The position numbers and the translations under genes were made by a program. The notes beneath the pieces are model-generated. The model made no database searches. It was not told the origin of the DNA and saw nothing but the letters and a program-made list of their open reading frames with translations. Positions 1 through 10,538 of a DNA stretch of 64,000 bases are shown piece by piece. Location: the NCBI GenBank assembly GCA_030425205.1, contig JAUIAP010000004.1, positions 1-64,000 of the forward strand, written 5' to 3'. Position 1 is the stretch's first letter; every line of letters begins with the position of its first letter. This DNA is from Anaerolineae bacterium. GTDB lineage: Bacteria; Chloroflexota; Anaerolineae; Promineifilales; Promineifilaceae.

Positions 1-3000
1 GTGCAGTTTGGTTGGTAACGATTTGACCTGCACAGTGGCGACGCTGCCAGTGGGCGAGTCGGTGACAATTGCAATAAACGGCACAGTTGACCCTGCAACG
101 ACAGCGGTGTTCACGAACACAGCGTTTGCAAGCAGCCCGACCGATACAGACGGCGCGGTCAGTGATGGGGCAACGACAGAGGTGGGTGAATCGGCAGACT
201 TGGCTTTGCAGAAAGATGCAACAGACACCGTCAATGGAGGTGAAATCATCACCTACACATTGACCGTCTACAACTTGGGAGTATCTGACGCAACCAACGT
301 CGTCGTAACCGACACATTGCCAAATGAAGTGACGTTTGGCGATGGGACAGACTGTGTGGATAACAGCGGCATCGTGACATGTCAATTTGGGACGATTGTT
401 GCTGGCGGTATGGAAACACGCAGCTTCGCAGTTATAGTCGATAGTGACATAGAACCGGGCACGAGCATCGAGAATACGGCCATCGTCGGTAGTGACGTCG
501 CAGACCCGAACCCGAGCAATAATACCGATGATGCGGACACGAGCATTCTCGGCAGCGCGGATTTGAGTCTGACAAAGATAGGCCCAACAACCGCAACTGC
601 TGGTGAACTGGTGACCTACACCATCGTCGTGGACAACAACGGCGTGAGCACCGCGCAATCGGTAGACATCAAAGATGCGCTTCCCGTCGGCGTTTCGCTC
701 GTCGATGCGACGGTTGAGCGCGATAGCAGCAGTGCGCCAGCCGCATGTGGTGGTGCGATTTGTCAAGTGGGCGATATGCCGGTTGGCGAGACGGTGACGA
801 TGACAGTCGTTGGGCTGGTTGATGCGGATGTCGTTGATGGCGCCACGTTGACCAACGTGGCGACCGTTTTCAGCGATACGCCTGATGGCAACCTCGACAA
901 TAACAGTGACGATGTAGAAACAACCATCACAACGAGTGCGGATCTGGTCATCACGAAAGTCGATGTCAATGACCCTGTTGCGCCGTTGGGTGGTTTGCAA
1001 TACGAAATCGTGGTTGTGAACAATGGTCCGTCTGACGCGCAGAATGTTGTTATCACGGACACACTTGATAGCAACACGACATTTAGTGGCGCAAGCAGCG
1101 GGTGTGTTCATAGCAGTGGGGAAGTGATCTGTTCAGTTGGTACATTGCCAGTTGGAGAGCGTGCGAGCTACTTTGTGAGCGTCGTGGCAAATGACGTGCC
1201 GACTGGGACGATTTTGAGCAATACGGTTGTTGTGGATTCGACAACGAGTGACCCTGATACAAATAACAATTCTGATGATCAGGAGACGACGGTTGAACAG
1301 TTCGTTGGTGGATCGGCCGATCTCGCCATCCTCAAAACAGGCATCCCCGCCAGCGTAAACGCCGGTGAAACAGTCACCTACACGCTGACTATCACGAACG
1401 CTGGCGTGCAAGCAGCGACAAATGTTGAAGTTCTCGATCTTGCACCAGCAGGCACAGAGATCATCAGCATTAGCGCGAGCAACCCCGACTTCATCGGTGA
1501 AAGCTGCTCGTCAGGCGGTGCCTGCTATCTCGGCACCGTCTACACGACGACAACAGCGATTGTGACGGTTGTATTGCAGGTAGATGACGACTTTACAGGT
1601 AGCAGCATCATAAACAGCGCAAACGTCAGCAGTGACCAAGTTGATCCTGACCCAGCAAACAACATCGACGATGCGACGACAACAATCACGCAAGAGGCAG
1701 ACTTAAGCCTTACAAAAGCGGACTTGACTGACCCCGTGACAGCGGGTGACACCTTAATGTACGAATTGGTTGTCCGCAATGCAGGACCAAGTCTTGCAGA
1801 GAATGTCGTCATCACAGACGATTTGCCAGCCAACACAACGTTTGTAGGCGCGTCGGATGTCTGCGAGTTGAGCAGTGGGGATGTCGTCTGTAACATTGGT
1901 GATTTGGCAGCAGGTGAGATAGCGACCGTCTTCATCCAAGTCGCGGTCAGCGCAACGCTGGCAGATGGTGCGACGATAACAAACGGCGCAGAGGTTGCTA
2001 GTGACACCCCTGACAGCAACACGGGCAATAACACGGCTGAGGAAGATACAACAGTCAATCAGTCAGAGCTGAATGCAACGAACTTGCAACTGAGTAAGAC
2101 AGATACGATTGACCCCGTAACAGCGGGCGAAATAGTCACTTACACACTCGTTATCACGAACGCGGGACCTGCGCCGGCAATCAATGTACAAGTGGTGGAT
2201 TCACTGCCAAACGGGTTGACGTTCATCAGCGCGACCCCATCGCAAGGCGTTTGCAACGGCGGCGTGACCTGCGACTTGAACGATTTGGCGGTTGACGCAA
2301 CGGCTACGGTGATCGTGGTGGCACGGGTCGAGAGCGACCAAACGACCAACGTGACGAATGTCGCAACCGTTTCGGCGACCAATCCTGAGTTAGATGATAG
2401 TGACAATACAGATAGCGAAGTGACGGAAATTACTGAAGAGGCTTCACTCGGAATTGAAAAGACTGGCACAACCAACGCCATTGCGGGTGGCAGCATCAGT
2501 TACGAAATCGTGGTGACCAATAGTGGTCCATCAGATGCGCAAAACGTCACCATCACAGATACGCTGCCAAGTGAAGTATTGAACGCGCTGGCAACATCAA
2601 GTGATGCGGCGTGCAGTTTGGCTGGTAACGATTTGACCTGCACAGTGGCGACGCTTCCAGTGGGCGAGTCGGTGACAATTGCGATAAACGGCACGGTGGA
2701 CCCAGCGGTGACGGCGGCGTTTACGAACACGGCGTTTGCAAGCAGCCCGACAGATACAGATGGCGCGGTCAGTGATGGGGCAACGACAGAGGTGGCTGAA
2801 TCGGCCGATTTAGCTCTCGACAAATCGGCAACAGACACCGTCAATGGAGGTGAAATCATCACCTACACATTGACCGTCTACAACTTGGGCGTGTCTGACG
2901 CAACAAACGTTGTCGTAACCGACACATTGCCAGGTGAAGTGACATTTGATGCTGGGACAGACTGTGTGAACGACGGTGGCGTGGTGACGTGTCAATTTGG

Positions 3001-5220
3001 GACGATTGCTGCTGGTGCGACAGCGGTGCGGACATTTACGGTGCGCGTCGACAACGACGTGGAACCGGGAACAAGCATCGAAAATACGGCTATCGTCAGT
3101 AGCGACGTCGCAGACCCGAACCCAAGCAATAATACAGATGATGCGGACACGAGCATCTTGGGTAGCGCGGATTTGAGTCTGACAAAGACAGGACCAGCAA
3201 CAGCAACTGCTGGTGAACTGGTGACCTACACCATCGTCGTGGACAACAGCGGCGTGAGTACCGCGCAGTCGGTAGACATCAAAGATGCGCTACCGGTCGG
3301 CGTTTCGCTCGTCGATGCGACCGTTACCCGCGATGGCAGCACTGCGCCAGCGGCGTGCGGTGGTGCGATTTGTCAGGTGGGCGACATGCCGGTTGGCGAG
3401 ACAGTGACGATGACGGTGGTTGGGTTGGTTGACGCGGATGTGGCTGATGGCGCAACGTTGAATAACGTGGCGACAGTTTTCAGCGATACGCCTGATGAAG
3501 ACCCCAACAATAACAGTGATGAGGCGGAGACGACAATAGAAACGAGCGCAGACGTGCTGGTTACGAAGGTTGATCTGAATGACCCCGTTGCGCCATTGGG
3601 CGGGTTACTTTACGAGATTGTTGCCGTGAACAATGGCCCATCAGATGCACAAGATGTGGTAGTCATAGACACACTTGACGCAAATACGACGTTTAGCACG
3701 GCGAGCCGCGGTTGTTTGCATGATAGCGGTGTCGTGACCTGCACCATTGGTAGCTTGCCAGCAGGGGAGAGTGCGACCTTCATGATTGGCGTGATGGTTA
3801 ACGATGTGCCAACGGGTACGGTGTTGACCAATGCGGTTGTTATCAACACAACAACGGATGATCCCAATACTGGCAACAATAACGATACTGAAGAGACGAC
3901 GGTTGAACAGCCGCTTGGAGCATCGGCCGATCTCGCCATTACTAAAACCGGCACCCCTGCTAGCGTCATCGCCGGCGAACTTGTCACCTACACACTGCGC
4001 GTCACAAACGGTGGTGTGCAGACGGCGACGGGTGCGGAACTGCTCGACATTGTGCCAGCGGGTGCGACGTTTGTCAGTGCTACAGTGGATAATCCCGACG
4101 ATGCTAGCGCAGTCTGCTCGCTGGGTGGGGCATGCTATCTGGGTCGAATCAATGTCGGCACGGAGGTAGTTGCAACACTTGTGCTGCGCGTCAATGCAGA
4201 TTTTGCAGGTGATTCGCTGCAAAACACGGCCACTGTCTTTGCCGACCAAGTTGATCCAAATACCGATGACAACTTTGATGACGAGTCGACGGATGTAACA
4301 AAATCGGCCGATCTCGCCCTCAGTAAAGTTGACCTAACTGACCCAATCATTGCGGGTGAAGTGTTGCAATATCAACTCGTTGTGACAAACAATGGTTCAT
4401 CCGACGCACAAAATGTCGTTGTGACGGACACGCTCGATAGCCGCACATGGTTTGTTGGCGGCGACGCGGCATGTGTGGAAAACGCTGGCATTGTGACATG
4501 CGCAATAGACGATTTGGCGGCTGGTGCGACACGCACGTTGCTAATCGAAGTGCGCGTTCCAGATAATTTGCCAAATGGGACGACGCTGAACAATTCGGCC
4601 GCTGTGACCAGCGATACGCCTGACCCGAACCCAGCCAACAACACTGATGATGAAGAGACGACGGTTGATCAATCGACGCTTAACCCAACCGATTTGAGCA
4701 TCAGCAAAGATGACGCGATTGACCCCGTGACGGCGGGTGAAACGCTTACCTACACGCTCGTGGTCACCAACAACGGCCCTGCAACCGCCAGCAATGTGCG
4801 GGTGGTGGATGCACTGCCAAACGGCGTGTCCGTTTTGAGTGCGACGGCGCAGCAAGGGACCTGCACCTTGGGCGACATGTCATGTGAGCTGGGCGATATG
4901 GCTGTTGGCGCGACGGTGACAATTGAAATTGTCGTGGCGGTTGATGAGACACAAACGACTGACTTGCTGAATAACGCACGAGTCAGCGCGAGTAATCCAG
5001 ATAATAATCCGTCAAACAACGCAGATGATGAGGTGACGCAGGTGGTTGAATCGGCCGATCTCGCCCTCGAAAAACGCGCGCCCGCGACGGCAACGCCGGG
5101 TGGCACGCTGGCCTATCAAATCATCGTGACAAATAATGGGCCATCGGCCGTGATCGATGCAGTCGTGCGCGACGTCCTGCCCGATCAGCTACAGGGTGTG
5201 TCGGCAAGCGCGAGTCAGGG
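1..5220 (+). repeat. Tandem duplication of a 2610-bp (870-codon) seven-domain block
   Basis: Positions 1-2610 and 2611-5220 align without gaps at an offset of exactly 2610 at every point I compared: 1/2611, 191/2801, 541/3151, 1321/3931, 1721/4331 and 2101/4711. Long stretches are identical at DNA level, with scattered mostly synonymous differences. The following domains look like a third, diverged copy, where the offset has drifted by about 12 bp. It is an in-frame amplification within the giant DUF11 gene. Confidence 0.85.
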
Positions 5221-8200
5221 AAGCTGCGGCTTTGTGGCGGATGAACTTGTCTGCACATTGGGCGCACTCGCTGTTGGCGCAAGCGCGACGATTGATATTT
5301 TGGGGACGGTTTCGGCCGCTGCGAGCACAACGTTAACCAACACGGCAAGCGTTGCCAGCGCACTTGTGCCAGACCCGAATCCCAGCAACAACAGTGACAC
5401 CGTGATAACGGAACCCGATCGCCGTGCTGACTTGAGCATTGTGAAATCGGCCGATTCCACAACGACTGCGGGCGAACTGCTTGAATACACATTGACCGTT
5501 TACAACGCGGGGCCATCCGTGGCGACAAACGTGGTCGTGACCGATGTGTTGCCAGCGGAGGTGACATTTGTCGCCGCCTCTGATCTCTGTAGCGGCACGA
5601 CGACGGTCATTTGCACGGTCGGAACGCTCGGCGTACAAGAGGTTGCCACGTTGACGTTGACGGTGCGCGTTGCTGACGACTTGCCAGCGGGAACGGACAT
5701 TGAAAACGTGGCGACGGTTGGCAGCGATGTGGCTGACCCCAACCCGCTGAACAATTCAGACGATGCGGACACAGGCGTGCGCGTCGGTGCGGATCTCGCC
5801 GTTCAGAAGGAGAGCGCAGGCGAGTTTGTGGCGGGTGGCATTGTCACCTATACGCTGACCGTTCTGAACAATGGCCCCTCGACGGCGCAAAATGTGACGC
5901 TGCTCGACGTGCTGCCCGTCCACTTGACGCTGCTCGACGCGACCAGCACCAAGCCAGTTTGCTCTGGCGCGACGTGCGTGTTTGGTGAGATGGCGGCAAA
6001 TGAAGTGGTGACAGTGACGATTGTGGCGCGGGTCAATAGCAACACGAGCGCGGGAACGCCGATTCTCAACTTGGCGAACGTGACAAGTGCAACACCTGAC
6101 AGCGATCCGACGAACAACGGCGATAACGTCGTAGACACGGTGACAACATCGGCCGATCTCGCCATCGAAAAACGCCACAATGGTGATTTGGCAGCGGGTG
6201 GTCAAGTTGAATACGTGCTGACCGTTGTGAACAATGGTCCTTCAACAGCACGCAACGTCAGCGTGACCGACACGTTGCCACTAAGCGTGACCTATGTGAG
6301 CAGCACGGGCAACTGCGATTTGGCATCTGCTGCACCCGACGTCGTGACCTGCACGCTGAGTGATTTGGCGGTGGGTCAAACTGTGGAAATCGTCCTGACG
6401 GCCGATATTGCGGCGTCGCTGGCGTTTGCAGACGTGACGAACAGCGTCATCGTCGGCAGCGATACACCTGACCCGACCCCCGATAACAACGAAGATGACG
6501 ACACAGCGACGGTCATTCCAGCGGCCGACCTGTGGCTGATCAAATCAAATGTCACACCAAGCGTCATCGCGGGCGAGGTGGCGACCTACACCTTCACCGT
6601 CGTCAACGATGGCCCATCAGATGCAACTGGCGTCGAGGTGACGGACGTGTTGCCGCCGGGTATGAGCTACCACAGCGACAATGCGCCGCAAGGCTGTACG
6701 GCAGTCGCCAATGTGGTGACCTGTTTGGTGGGGTCAATTTCGGCCGATACTCAACAAACGTTTGAGGTTGCGTTCAATGTCGCCAGCGATTTGGTTGAGG
6801 GAACAACCCTCGTCAACGATGCGACGGTGAGCAGCGAGACGCAAGATCCCACCCCATCAAACAACGATGATGAGGCGGCGATTGGCGTGTTGGCACGCGC
6901 GGATCTCGGCATCATCAAACTGGTCGAGCCTGTCGATGTGGTGGCGGGTGAACCGATTACCTACACCATCGTCCTAACAAACGCGGGCCCTTCTGTGGCG
7001 CGGGGTGTGGACGTGAAAGACTTCTTGCCGACAGGTGTGACATTGCGCCATGCAACGACACATGACGGCGTGCCGTGTCTGACTGCCGCACTGTGTCAGT
7101 TAGGCGATGTTGCCACAAATGAGGTGGTGACGATGACGCTGGTTGGGGACGTTTCGGCCGATATTTTGGCTGGCACTATCCTGACCAATACGGCGCGCGT
7201 CTTTAGCGACTCACAAGATCCAAACCCCGACAATGACGAGGCCGAGGCGAGCAGCACGGTCAGCGAATTGGCGCAATTGGTGATCGAAAAGAGCGATTGG
7301 ATCGACCCCGTGGGCGCAGGTGGAGAGGTGATCTACCAGATCGCCGTCACGAACAGTGGGCCATCGGACGCGCATGACGTGGTCGTGGTGGACGTGTTGC
7401 CGAGCGAATTGACCTATCTCAACAGCAGTGCTGACTGTGTTGAAGCGCCTGTTGGCACGCTAACCTGCGATCTAGGTACTGTAGCAGATGGCGCGACGGT
7501 GACATTTAACGTGACAGCACGCAGCGCAGTGACGGTCGCAGATGGCACTGTTGTGACAAATCGTGTTTCGTTGACCAGCAGCACACCGCTGACACCTGAC
7601 AGCGAAACGGAAGATGATGAAGAGACGACGTTGATTCAGACAACGGGCGGCCCTGCCGATGTCGGGATTGTGAAGTGCGTCGGTGCGGCGCCGTGCGAAT
7701 CGGCCGATCCGACACCGCTGATTCATGGCGAAGAGGTCGTCTTTACGCTCGTCGTTACCAACTATGGCCCGGCTGTGGCAACCAACGTGGAAGTGCTGGA
7801 TGCGCTGCCCAATGGCTTGACGCTAATCAGCGCGGATACGCCAAGCGGTGCCTGTAGCGGCGCGACGTGCGTCATTCCACAGATGGCGGTTGACGAGACG
7901 GCGACGATCACGCTGATTGCGCGAGTCGATGCCAGCGTTGCCCACGGCGCACTGTTGACCAACCTTGCAACCGTCTACGCCGACCAGCCCGACAATAACC
8001 CCGACAACGACCGCGACGATGCCGTTGTGATTGTGAACGGTGTGGCCGACTTGGCTGTGACAAAATCGGCCGATTCTGACGCAATCGCGGGTGAACAACT
8101 CGCCTACACGGTGGTCATTACCAATTACGGTACATCGACCGCTAAAAACGTCGTTATCACGGACACGTTGCCAGCAGACGTAACGCTTGTGGCGGCGGCT

Positions 8201-10378
8201 GGCTGCACGCTTACGGGTGTTGAACTGGTTTGCGCGCTCGGTGATATGGCGGTCGGACAGGTGATTGAAAAGACGATTGTCGTCCTGATCGACGCAGATT
8301 TTGACGGCACGTTGACCAATCATGTCAGCGTCGGCAGCGAGACGGACGATCCGAATCCAGACAATGATGAAGATGAGGCGGAGACGGATGTTGCATTATC
8401 GGCCGATGTCGCCATCACCAAACGCGCTCTAAGCGACAGCGTGATTGCGGGTGAAATGGTTACATTTACGCTCGTCGTGGTCAACAATGGCCCGTCGCTT
8501 GCACCAAACGTGACCGTGACCGATGCGCTGCCTGCCCCGCTTGAATTTGTCAGCGCAACGCCACAACCGCTGGGGACAACCCCTGTTGTGTGGGCGTTGG
8601 GCGACATGCAGGTGGGTGAAACGCGCCGCATCACGCTCGTTGTGCGAGCGGACAGCACGACCGTCAACGGCAGGATCATCGAAAATGCGGCGGTCGTGGC
8701 GACCGATGCGGATGATCCCGTGCCGGGCAATAATGTGGATGAGGACGTTGTCCAGACGTTTGGTGAGGCCGATTTAGGTATCACCAAAGTTGCGCTCGCC
8801 GACACCGTGCTGGCGGGTGACACCATCACCTACGTTGTCACCGTCACGAACTATGGCGCTTCAACCGCGATCGATGTGGTTGCCAGCGACATATTGCCCA
8901 CGGCGATGCAGGTTGTGGCGGCCACGCCAACGCAGGGAAGCTGCACAGGCACGACCTGTCTGCTGGGCGATATGCTGGCCAATAGCGTTGTGACCATCAC
9001 GATTTTGGCGACAACGGAATCTGACCTCCCAGCAGGGATGCAGTTGACCAACACCGCCGTCGTGAGCAGCGACACACCTGACCCGAATCCCAGCAACGAC
9101 GCGGATGACGAGACGGTGGGGACAGAGGTTGCGGCCGACCTGCAAATCGAGAAACGCCTCGCACACACCGTCGTGCCGGGTGGTGGGCAGAGTGCTTACA
9201 TCTTGCGCGTGACCAACTTAGGGCCGTCTGATGCAGCCAACGTCGTGGTGAACGACCTGCTGCCAGATGAAGTGACCTATGTCCAAGCATTACCCGTTTC
9301 GGATACGCCAGCACAAGCATTGTCGTGGACGCTGGGTGATATTGCTGTTGGCGAAGTGCGCGAGATAACCATCTTCTTTACGGTTGATGGGGCGATTTCG
9401 GCCGAATTTGAAAACACGGCAACGGTCATCAGCGACACACCCGACCCAGACCCAGATAACAATGAGGACAGTGTGCCGACGCCGCTCGACCCATCGGCCG
9501 ATCTCAGCGTGATCAAAACGGTGACGGATGCGATTATCCGCACGGGCGAGTTGGTGACGTTCACCATTCAGGTCAACAACGCAGGGCCATCGGCCGCACA
9601 GCAGGTCGTTGTGACCGACACGCTGCCGGACGGTCTTGAGTTTGTGCGGGCAACGCCAGTACAGAACAGTACAACACCGTTGACATGGCAGATCGGGACA
9701 ATTGGGGTGGGCGAAACGGCCGAGATTCTGCTCACCGTGCGCGTTACATCACAAATCACGGAGACGCTGATCAATACGGTCGTCGTTGATTCGACTACGC
9801 CAGACCCAGTTGAAGACGACAACGAAGATGATGCGCCCGTTAACGTCGCGCCTCCGCTTGAGCCAGCCGATCTATTCCTGTTTAAGTACACGGTCGATGA
9901 TCTGGTCGTCTCAAATATTGGGGATGTGATTACGTGGACGATCGTTGTGGGGAACGCTGGGCCCGGCACTGCCTATGATGTCGTTGTCACAGACGCGCTA
10001 CCTACGCATGTCTACTTGGACTACGCCGTTCCACCTGTCTCGTCGGTTGATCCGCTGACGTGGGAGCTGGGCAATCTCGCCCCCGGTGAGCGACGGACGA
10101 TCATTCTATCGACCTACATTGGACACGTTTTGGCAGATAACATCGTCAATGTCGCGTCGGTCGGTAGCCTGTCGCCCGATCTAATCCCAGACAACAATGA
10201 CGATTCTGCAACCGTTCCCGTCGTCCAAGCACCGCCGACTGATGTGACGCTGGCCGAAGTGGCTGGCGTGATGACAGGATCACTCTGGTCGGTTACAGCA
10301 TCGCTGTTGGTGGCGGCGGTGGCGACAGTTGCGCTTGAGCGGCGTAGGCGGAACAGATTTTATCGGCGTCGTAAATAG
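2..10378 (+). CDS. Giant DUF11-repeat surface protein, 5'-truncated by window edge
   Basis: The frame is open to the left edge, so the true start lies outside the window and about 3459 codons are visible. The protein is a string of about 28 DUF11 (conserved repeat, Ig-like beta-sandwich) domains of roughly 120 aa. Each opens with a motif like SADLxITK and contains YTLxVxNxGPSxAxNVxVTDxLP and a late DPNPxNNxDD segment. The C-terminus has PPTDVTLAEV, one hydrophobic helix and an RRRRNRFYRRRK tail, so it is probably anchored in the membrane or envelope with the repeats outside. There is no LPXTG motif. Domains 1-7 and 8-14 are near-identical blocks with an exact 2610-bp period, and later domains are more diverged. 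DUF11 proteins of this size are usually regarded as adhesin or stalk-like surface proteins; binding partner and function are unknown. Reading-frame confidence is high, function low. Confidence 0.93.
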   Translation, partial: CSLVGNDLTCTVATLPVGESVTIAINGTVDPATTAVFTNTAFASSPTDTDGAVSDGATTEVGESADLALQKDATDTVNGGEIITYTLTVYNLGVSDATNVVVTDTLPNEVTFGDGTDCVDNSGIVTCQFGTIVAGGMETRSFAVIVDSDIEPGTSIENTAIVGSDVADPNPSNNTDDADTSILGSADLSLTKIGPTTATAGELVTYTIVVDNNGVSTAQSVDIKDALPVGVSLVDATVERDSSSAPAACGGAICQVGDMPVGETVTMTVVGLVDADVVDGATLTNVATVFSDTPDGNLDNNSDDVETTITTSADLVITKVDVNDPVAPLGGLQYEIVVVNNGPSDAQNVVITDTLDSNTTFSGASSGCVHSSGEVICSVGTLPVGERASYFVSVVANDVPTGTILSNTVVVDSTTSDPDTNNNSDDQETTVEQFVGGSADLAILKTGIPASVNAGETVTYTLTITNAGVQAATNVEVLDLAPAGTEIISISASNPDFIGESCSSGGACYLGTVYTTTTAIVTVVLQVDDDFTGSSIINSANVSSDQVDPDPANNIDDATTTITQEADLSLTKADLTDPVTAGDTLMYELVVRNAGPSLAENVVITDDLPANTTFVGASDVCELSSGDVVCNIGDLAAGEIATVFIQVAVSATLADGATITNGAEVASDTPDSNTGNNTAEEDTTVNQSELNATNLQLSKTDTIDPVTAGEIVTYTLVITNAGPAPAINVQVVDSLPNGLTFISATPSQGVCNGGVTCDLNDLAVDATATVIVVARVESDQTTNVTNVATVSATNPELDDSDNTDSEVTEITEEASLGIEKTGTTNAIAGGSISYEIVVTNSGPSDAQNVTITDTLPSEVLNALATSSDAACSLAGNDLTCTVATLPVGESVTIAINGTVDPAVTAAFTNTAFASSPTDTDGAVSDGATTEVAESADLALDKSATDTVNGGEIITYTLTVYNLGVSDATNVVVTDTLPGEVTFDAGTDCVNDGGVVTCQFGTIAAGATAVRTFTVRVDNDVEPGTSIENTAIVSSDVADPNPSNNTDDADTSILGSADLSLTKTGPATATAGELVTYTIVVDNSGVSTAQSVDIKDALPVGVSLVDATVTRDGSTAPAACGGAICQVGDMPVGETVTMTVVGLVDADVADGATLNNVATVFSDTPDEDPNNNSDEAETTIETSADVLVTKVDLNDPVAPLGGLLYEIVAVNNGPSDAQDVVVIDTLDANTTFSTASRGCLHDSGVVTCTIGSLPAGESATFMIGVMVNDVPTGTVLTNAVVINTTTDDPNTGNNNDTEETTVEQPLGASADLAITKTGTPASVIAGELVTYTLRVTNGGVQTATGAELLDIVPAGATFVSATVDNPDDASAVCSLGGACYLGRINVGTEVVATLVLRVNADFAGDSLQNTATVFADQVDPNTDDNFDDESTDVTKSADLALSKVDLTDPIIAGEVLQYQLVVTNNGSSDAQNVVVTDTLDSRTWFVGGDAACVENAGIVTCAIDDLAAGATRTLLIEVRVPDNLPNGTTLNNSAAVTSDTPDPNPANNTDDEETTVDQSTLNPTDLSISKDDAIDPVTAGETLTYTLVVTNNGPATASNVRVVDALPNGVSVLSATAQQGTCTLGDMSCELGDMAVGATVTIEIVVAVDETQTTDLLNNARVSASNPDNNPSNNADDEVTQVVESADLALEKRAPATATPGGTLAYQIIVTNNGPSAVIDAVVRDVLPDQLQGVSASASQGSCGFVADELVCTLGALAVGASATIDILGTVSAAASTTLTNTASVASALVPDPNPSNNSDTVITEPDRRADLSIVKSADSTTTAGELLEYTLTVYNAGPSVATNVVVTDVLPAEVTFVAASDLCSGTTTVICTVGTLGVQEVATLTLTVRVADDLPAGTDIENVATVGSDVADPNPLNNSDDADTGVRVGADLAVQKESAGEFVAGGIVTYTLTVLNNGPSTAQNVTLLDVLPVHLTLLDATSTKPVCSGATCVFGEMAANEVVTVTIVARVNSNTSAGTPILNLANVTSATPDSDPTNNGDNVVDTVTTSADLAIEKRHNGDLAAGGQVEYVLTVVNNGPSTARNVSVTDTLPLSVTYVSSTGNCDLASAAPDVVTCTLSDLAVGQTVEIVLTADIAASLAFADVTNSVIVGSDTPDPTPDNNEDDDTATVIPAADLWLIKSNVTPSVIAGEVATYTFTVVNDGPSDATGVEVTDVLPPGMSYHSDNAPQGCTAVANVVTCLVGSISADTQQTFEVAFNVASDLVEGTTLVNDATVSSETQDPTPSNNDDEAAIGVLARADLGIIKLVEPVDVVAGEPITYTIVLTNAGPSVARGVDVKDFLPTGVTLRHATTHDGVPCLTAALCQLGDVATNEVVTMTLVGDVSADILAGTILTNTARVFSDSQDPNPDNDEAEASSTVSELAQLVIEKSDWIDPVGAGGEVIYQIAVTNSGPSDAHDVVVVDVLPSELTYLNSSADCVEAPVGTLTCDLGTVADGATVTFNVTARSAVTVADGTVVTNRVSLTSSTPLTPDSETEDDEETTLIQTTGGPADVGIVKCVGAAPCESADPTPLIHGEEVVFTLVVTNYGPAVATNVEVLDALPNGLTLISADTPSGACSGATCVIPQMAVDETATITLIARVDASVAHGALLTNLATVYADQPDNNPDNDRDDAVVIVNGVADLAVTKSADSDAIAGEQLAYTVVITNYGTSTAKNVVITDTLPADVTLVAAAGCTLTGVELVCALGDMAVGQVIEKTIVVLIDADFDGTLTNHVSVGSETDDPNPDNDEDEAETDVALSADVAITKRALSDSVIAGEMVTFTLVVVNNGPSLAPNVTVTDALPAPLEFVSATPQPLGTTPVVWALGDMQVGETRRITLVVRADSTTVNGRIIENAAVVATDADDPVPGNNVDEDVVQTFGEADLGITKVALADTVLAGDTITYVVTVTNYGASTAIDVVASDILPTAMQVVAATPTQGSCTGTTCLLGDMLANSVVTITILATTESDLPAGMQLTNTAVVSSDTPDPNPSNDADDETVGTEVAADLQIEKRLAHTVVPGGGQSAYILRVTNLGPSDAANVVVNDLLPDEVTYVQALPVSDTPAQALSWTLGDIAVGEVREITIFFTVDGAISAEFENTATVISDTPDPDPDNNEDSVPTPLDPSADLSVIKTVTDAIIRTGELVTFTIQVNNAGPSAAQQVVVTDTLPDGLEFVRATPVQNSTTPLTWQIGTIGVGETAEILLTVRVTSQITETLINTVVVDSTTPDPVEDDNEDDAPVNVAPPLEPADLFLFKYTVDDLVVSNIGDVITWTIVVGNAGPGTAYDVVVTDALPTHVYLDYAVPPVSSVDPLTWELGNLAPGERRTIILSTYIGHVLADNIVNVASVGSLSPDLIPDNNDDSATVPVVQAPPTDVTLAEVAGVMTGSLWSVTASLLVAAVATVALERRRRNRFYRRRK

Positions 10379-10404
10379 TACACCGTAGAGCAAATTCTGT
10401 GGCG

Positions 10405-10499
10405 TTGTCCATACTCGCGAAGGCGGGAATCCAGTCTTAGAAGAGATTGGATACCTGCCTTCGCAGGTACGACGGGACTTATTTTACGCTGTATTTAAG
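10405..10499. repeat. REP-like inverted repeat pair; right unit recurs at 55993-56053
   Basis: Two related units face each other. The left one carries CGCGAAGGCGGGAATCCAG. The right one, starting near 10438, carries TACCTGC-CTTC-GCAGGTA, a 7-bp stem with a CTTC loop. The right unit and about 40 bp after it recur, slightly diverged, at 55993-56053. This is the classic layout of bacterial extragenic palindromic (REP/BIME) repeats, and the sequence resembles the common GGATTCCCGCCTTCGCGGGAAT family. Confidence 0.7.
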
Positions 10500-10516
10500 A
10501 TGCTAGACTCATAGAG

Positions 10517-10538
10517 GGAGATTTCGGCCGAAATCTCC
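10517..10538. repeat. Perfect 22-bp palindrome centred on TCGGCCGA
   Basis: The arms GGAGATTTCGG / CCGAAATCTCC are perfect inverted complements without a loop. It lies between the DUF11 gene and the PD40 operon. It could be a protein-binding site or simply the longest extended copy of the iterated palindrome. Confidence 0.6.

Noticed and set aside
5121..5567. 148-codon minus-strand open frame
   Set aside because: Arg/Pro/Ser-rich shadow of the DUF11 gene with no start signals or recognisable domain.
763..9969. Long minus-strand open frames under the DUF11 gene
   Set aside because: They mirror the repetitive codon pattern of the plus-strand gene, give Ser/Thr/Val-rich peptides without domains, and recur once per DUF11 unit.
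1..10378. Regular repeats considered as a CRISPR array
   Set aside because: Units are about 360 bp, coding and in frame; no 24-37-bp identical repeats with unique spacers and no cas genes.
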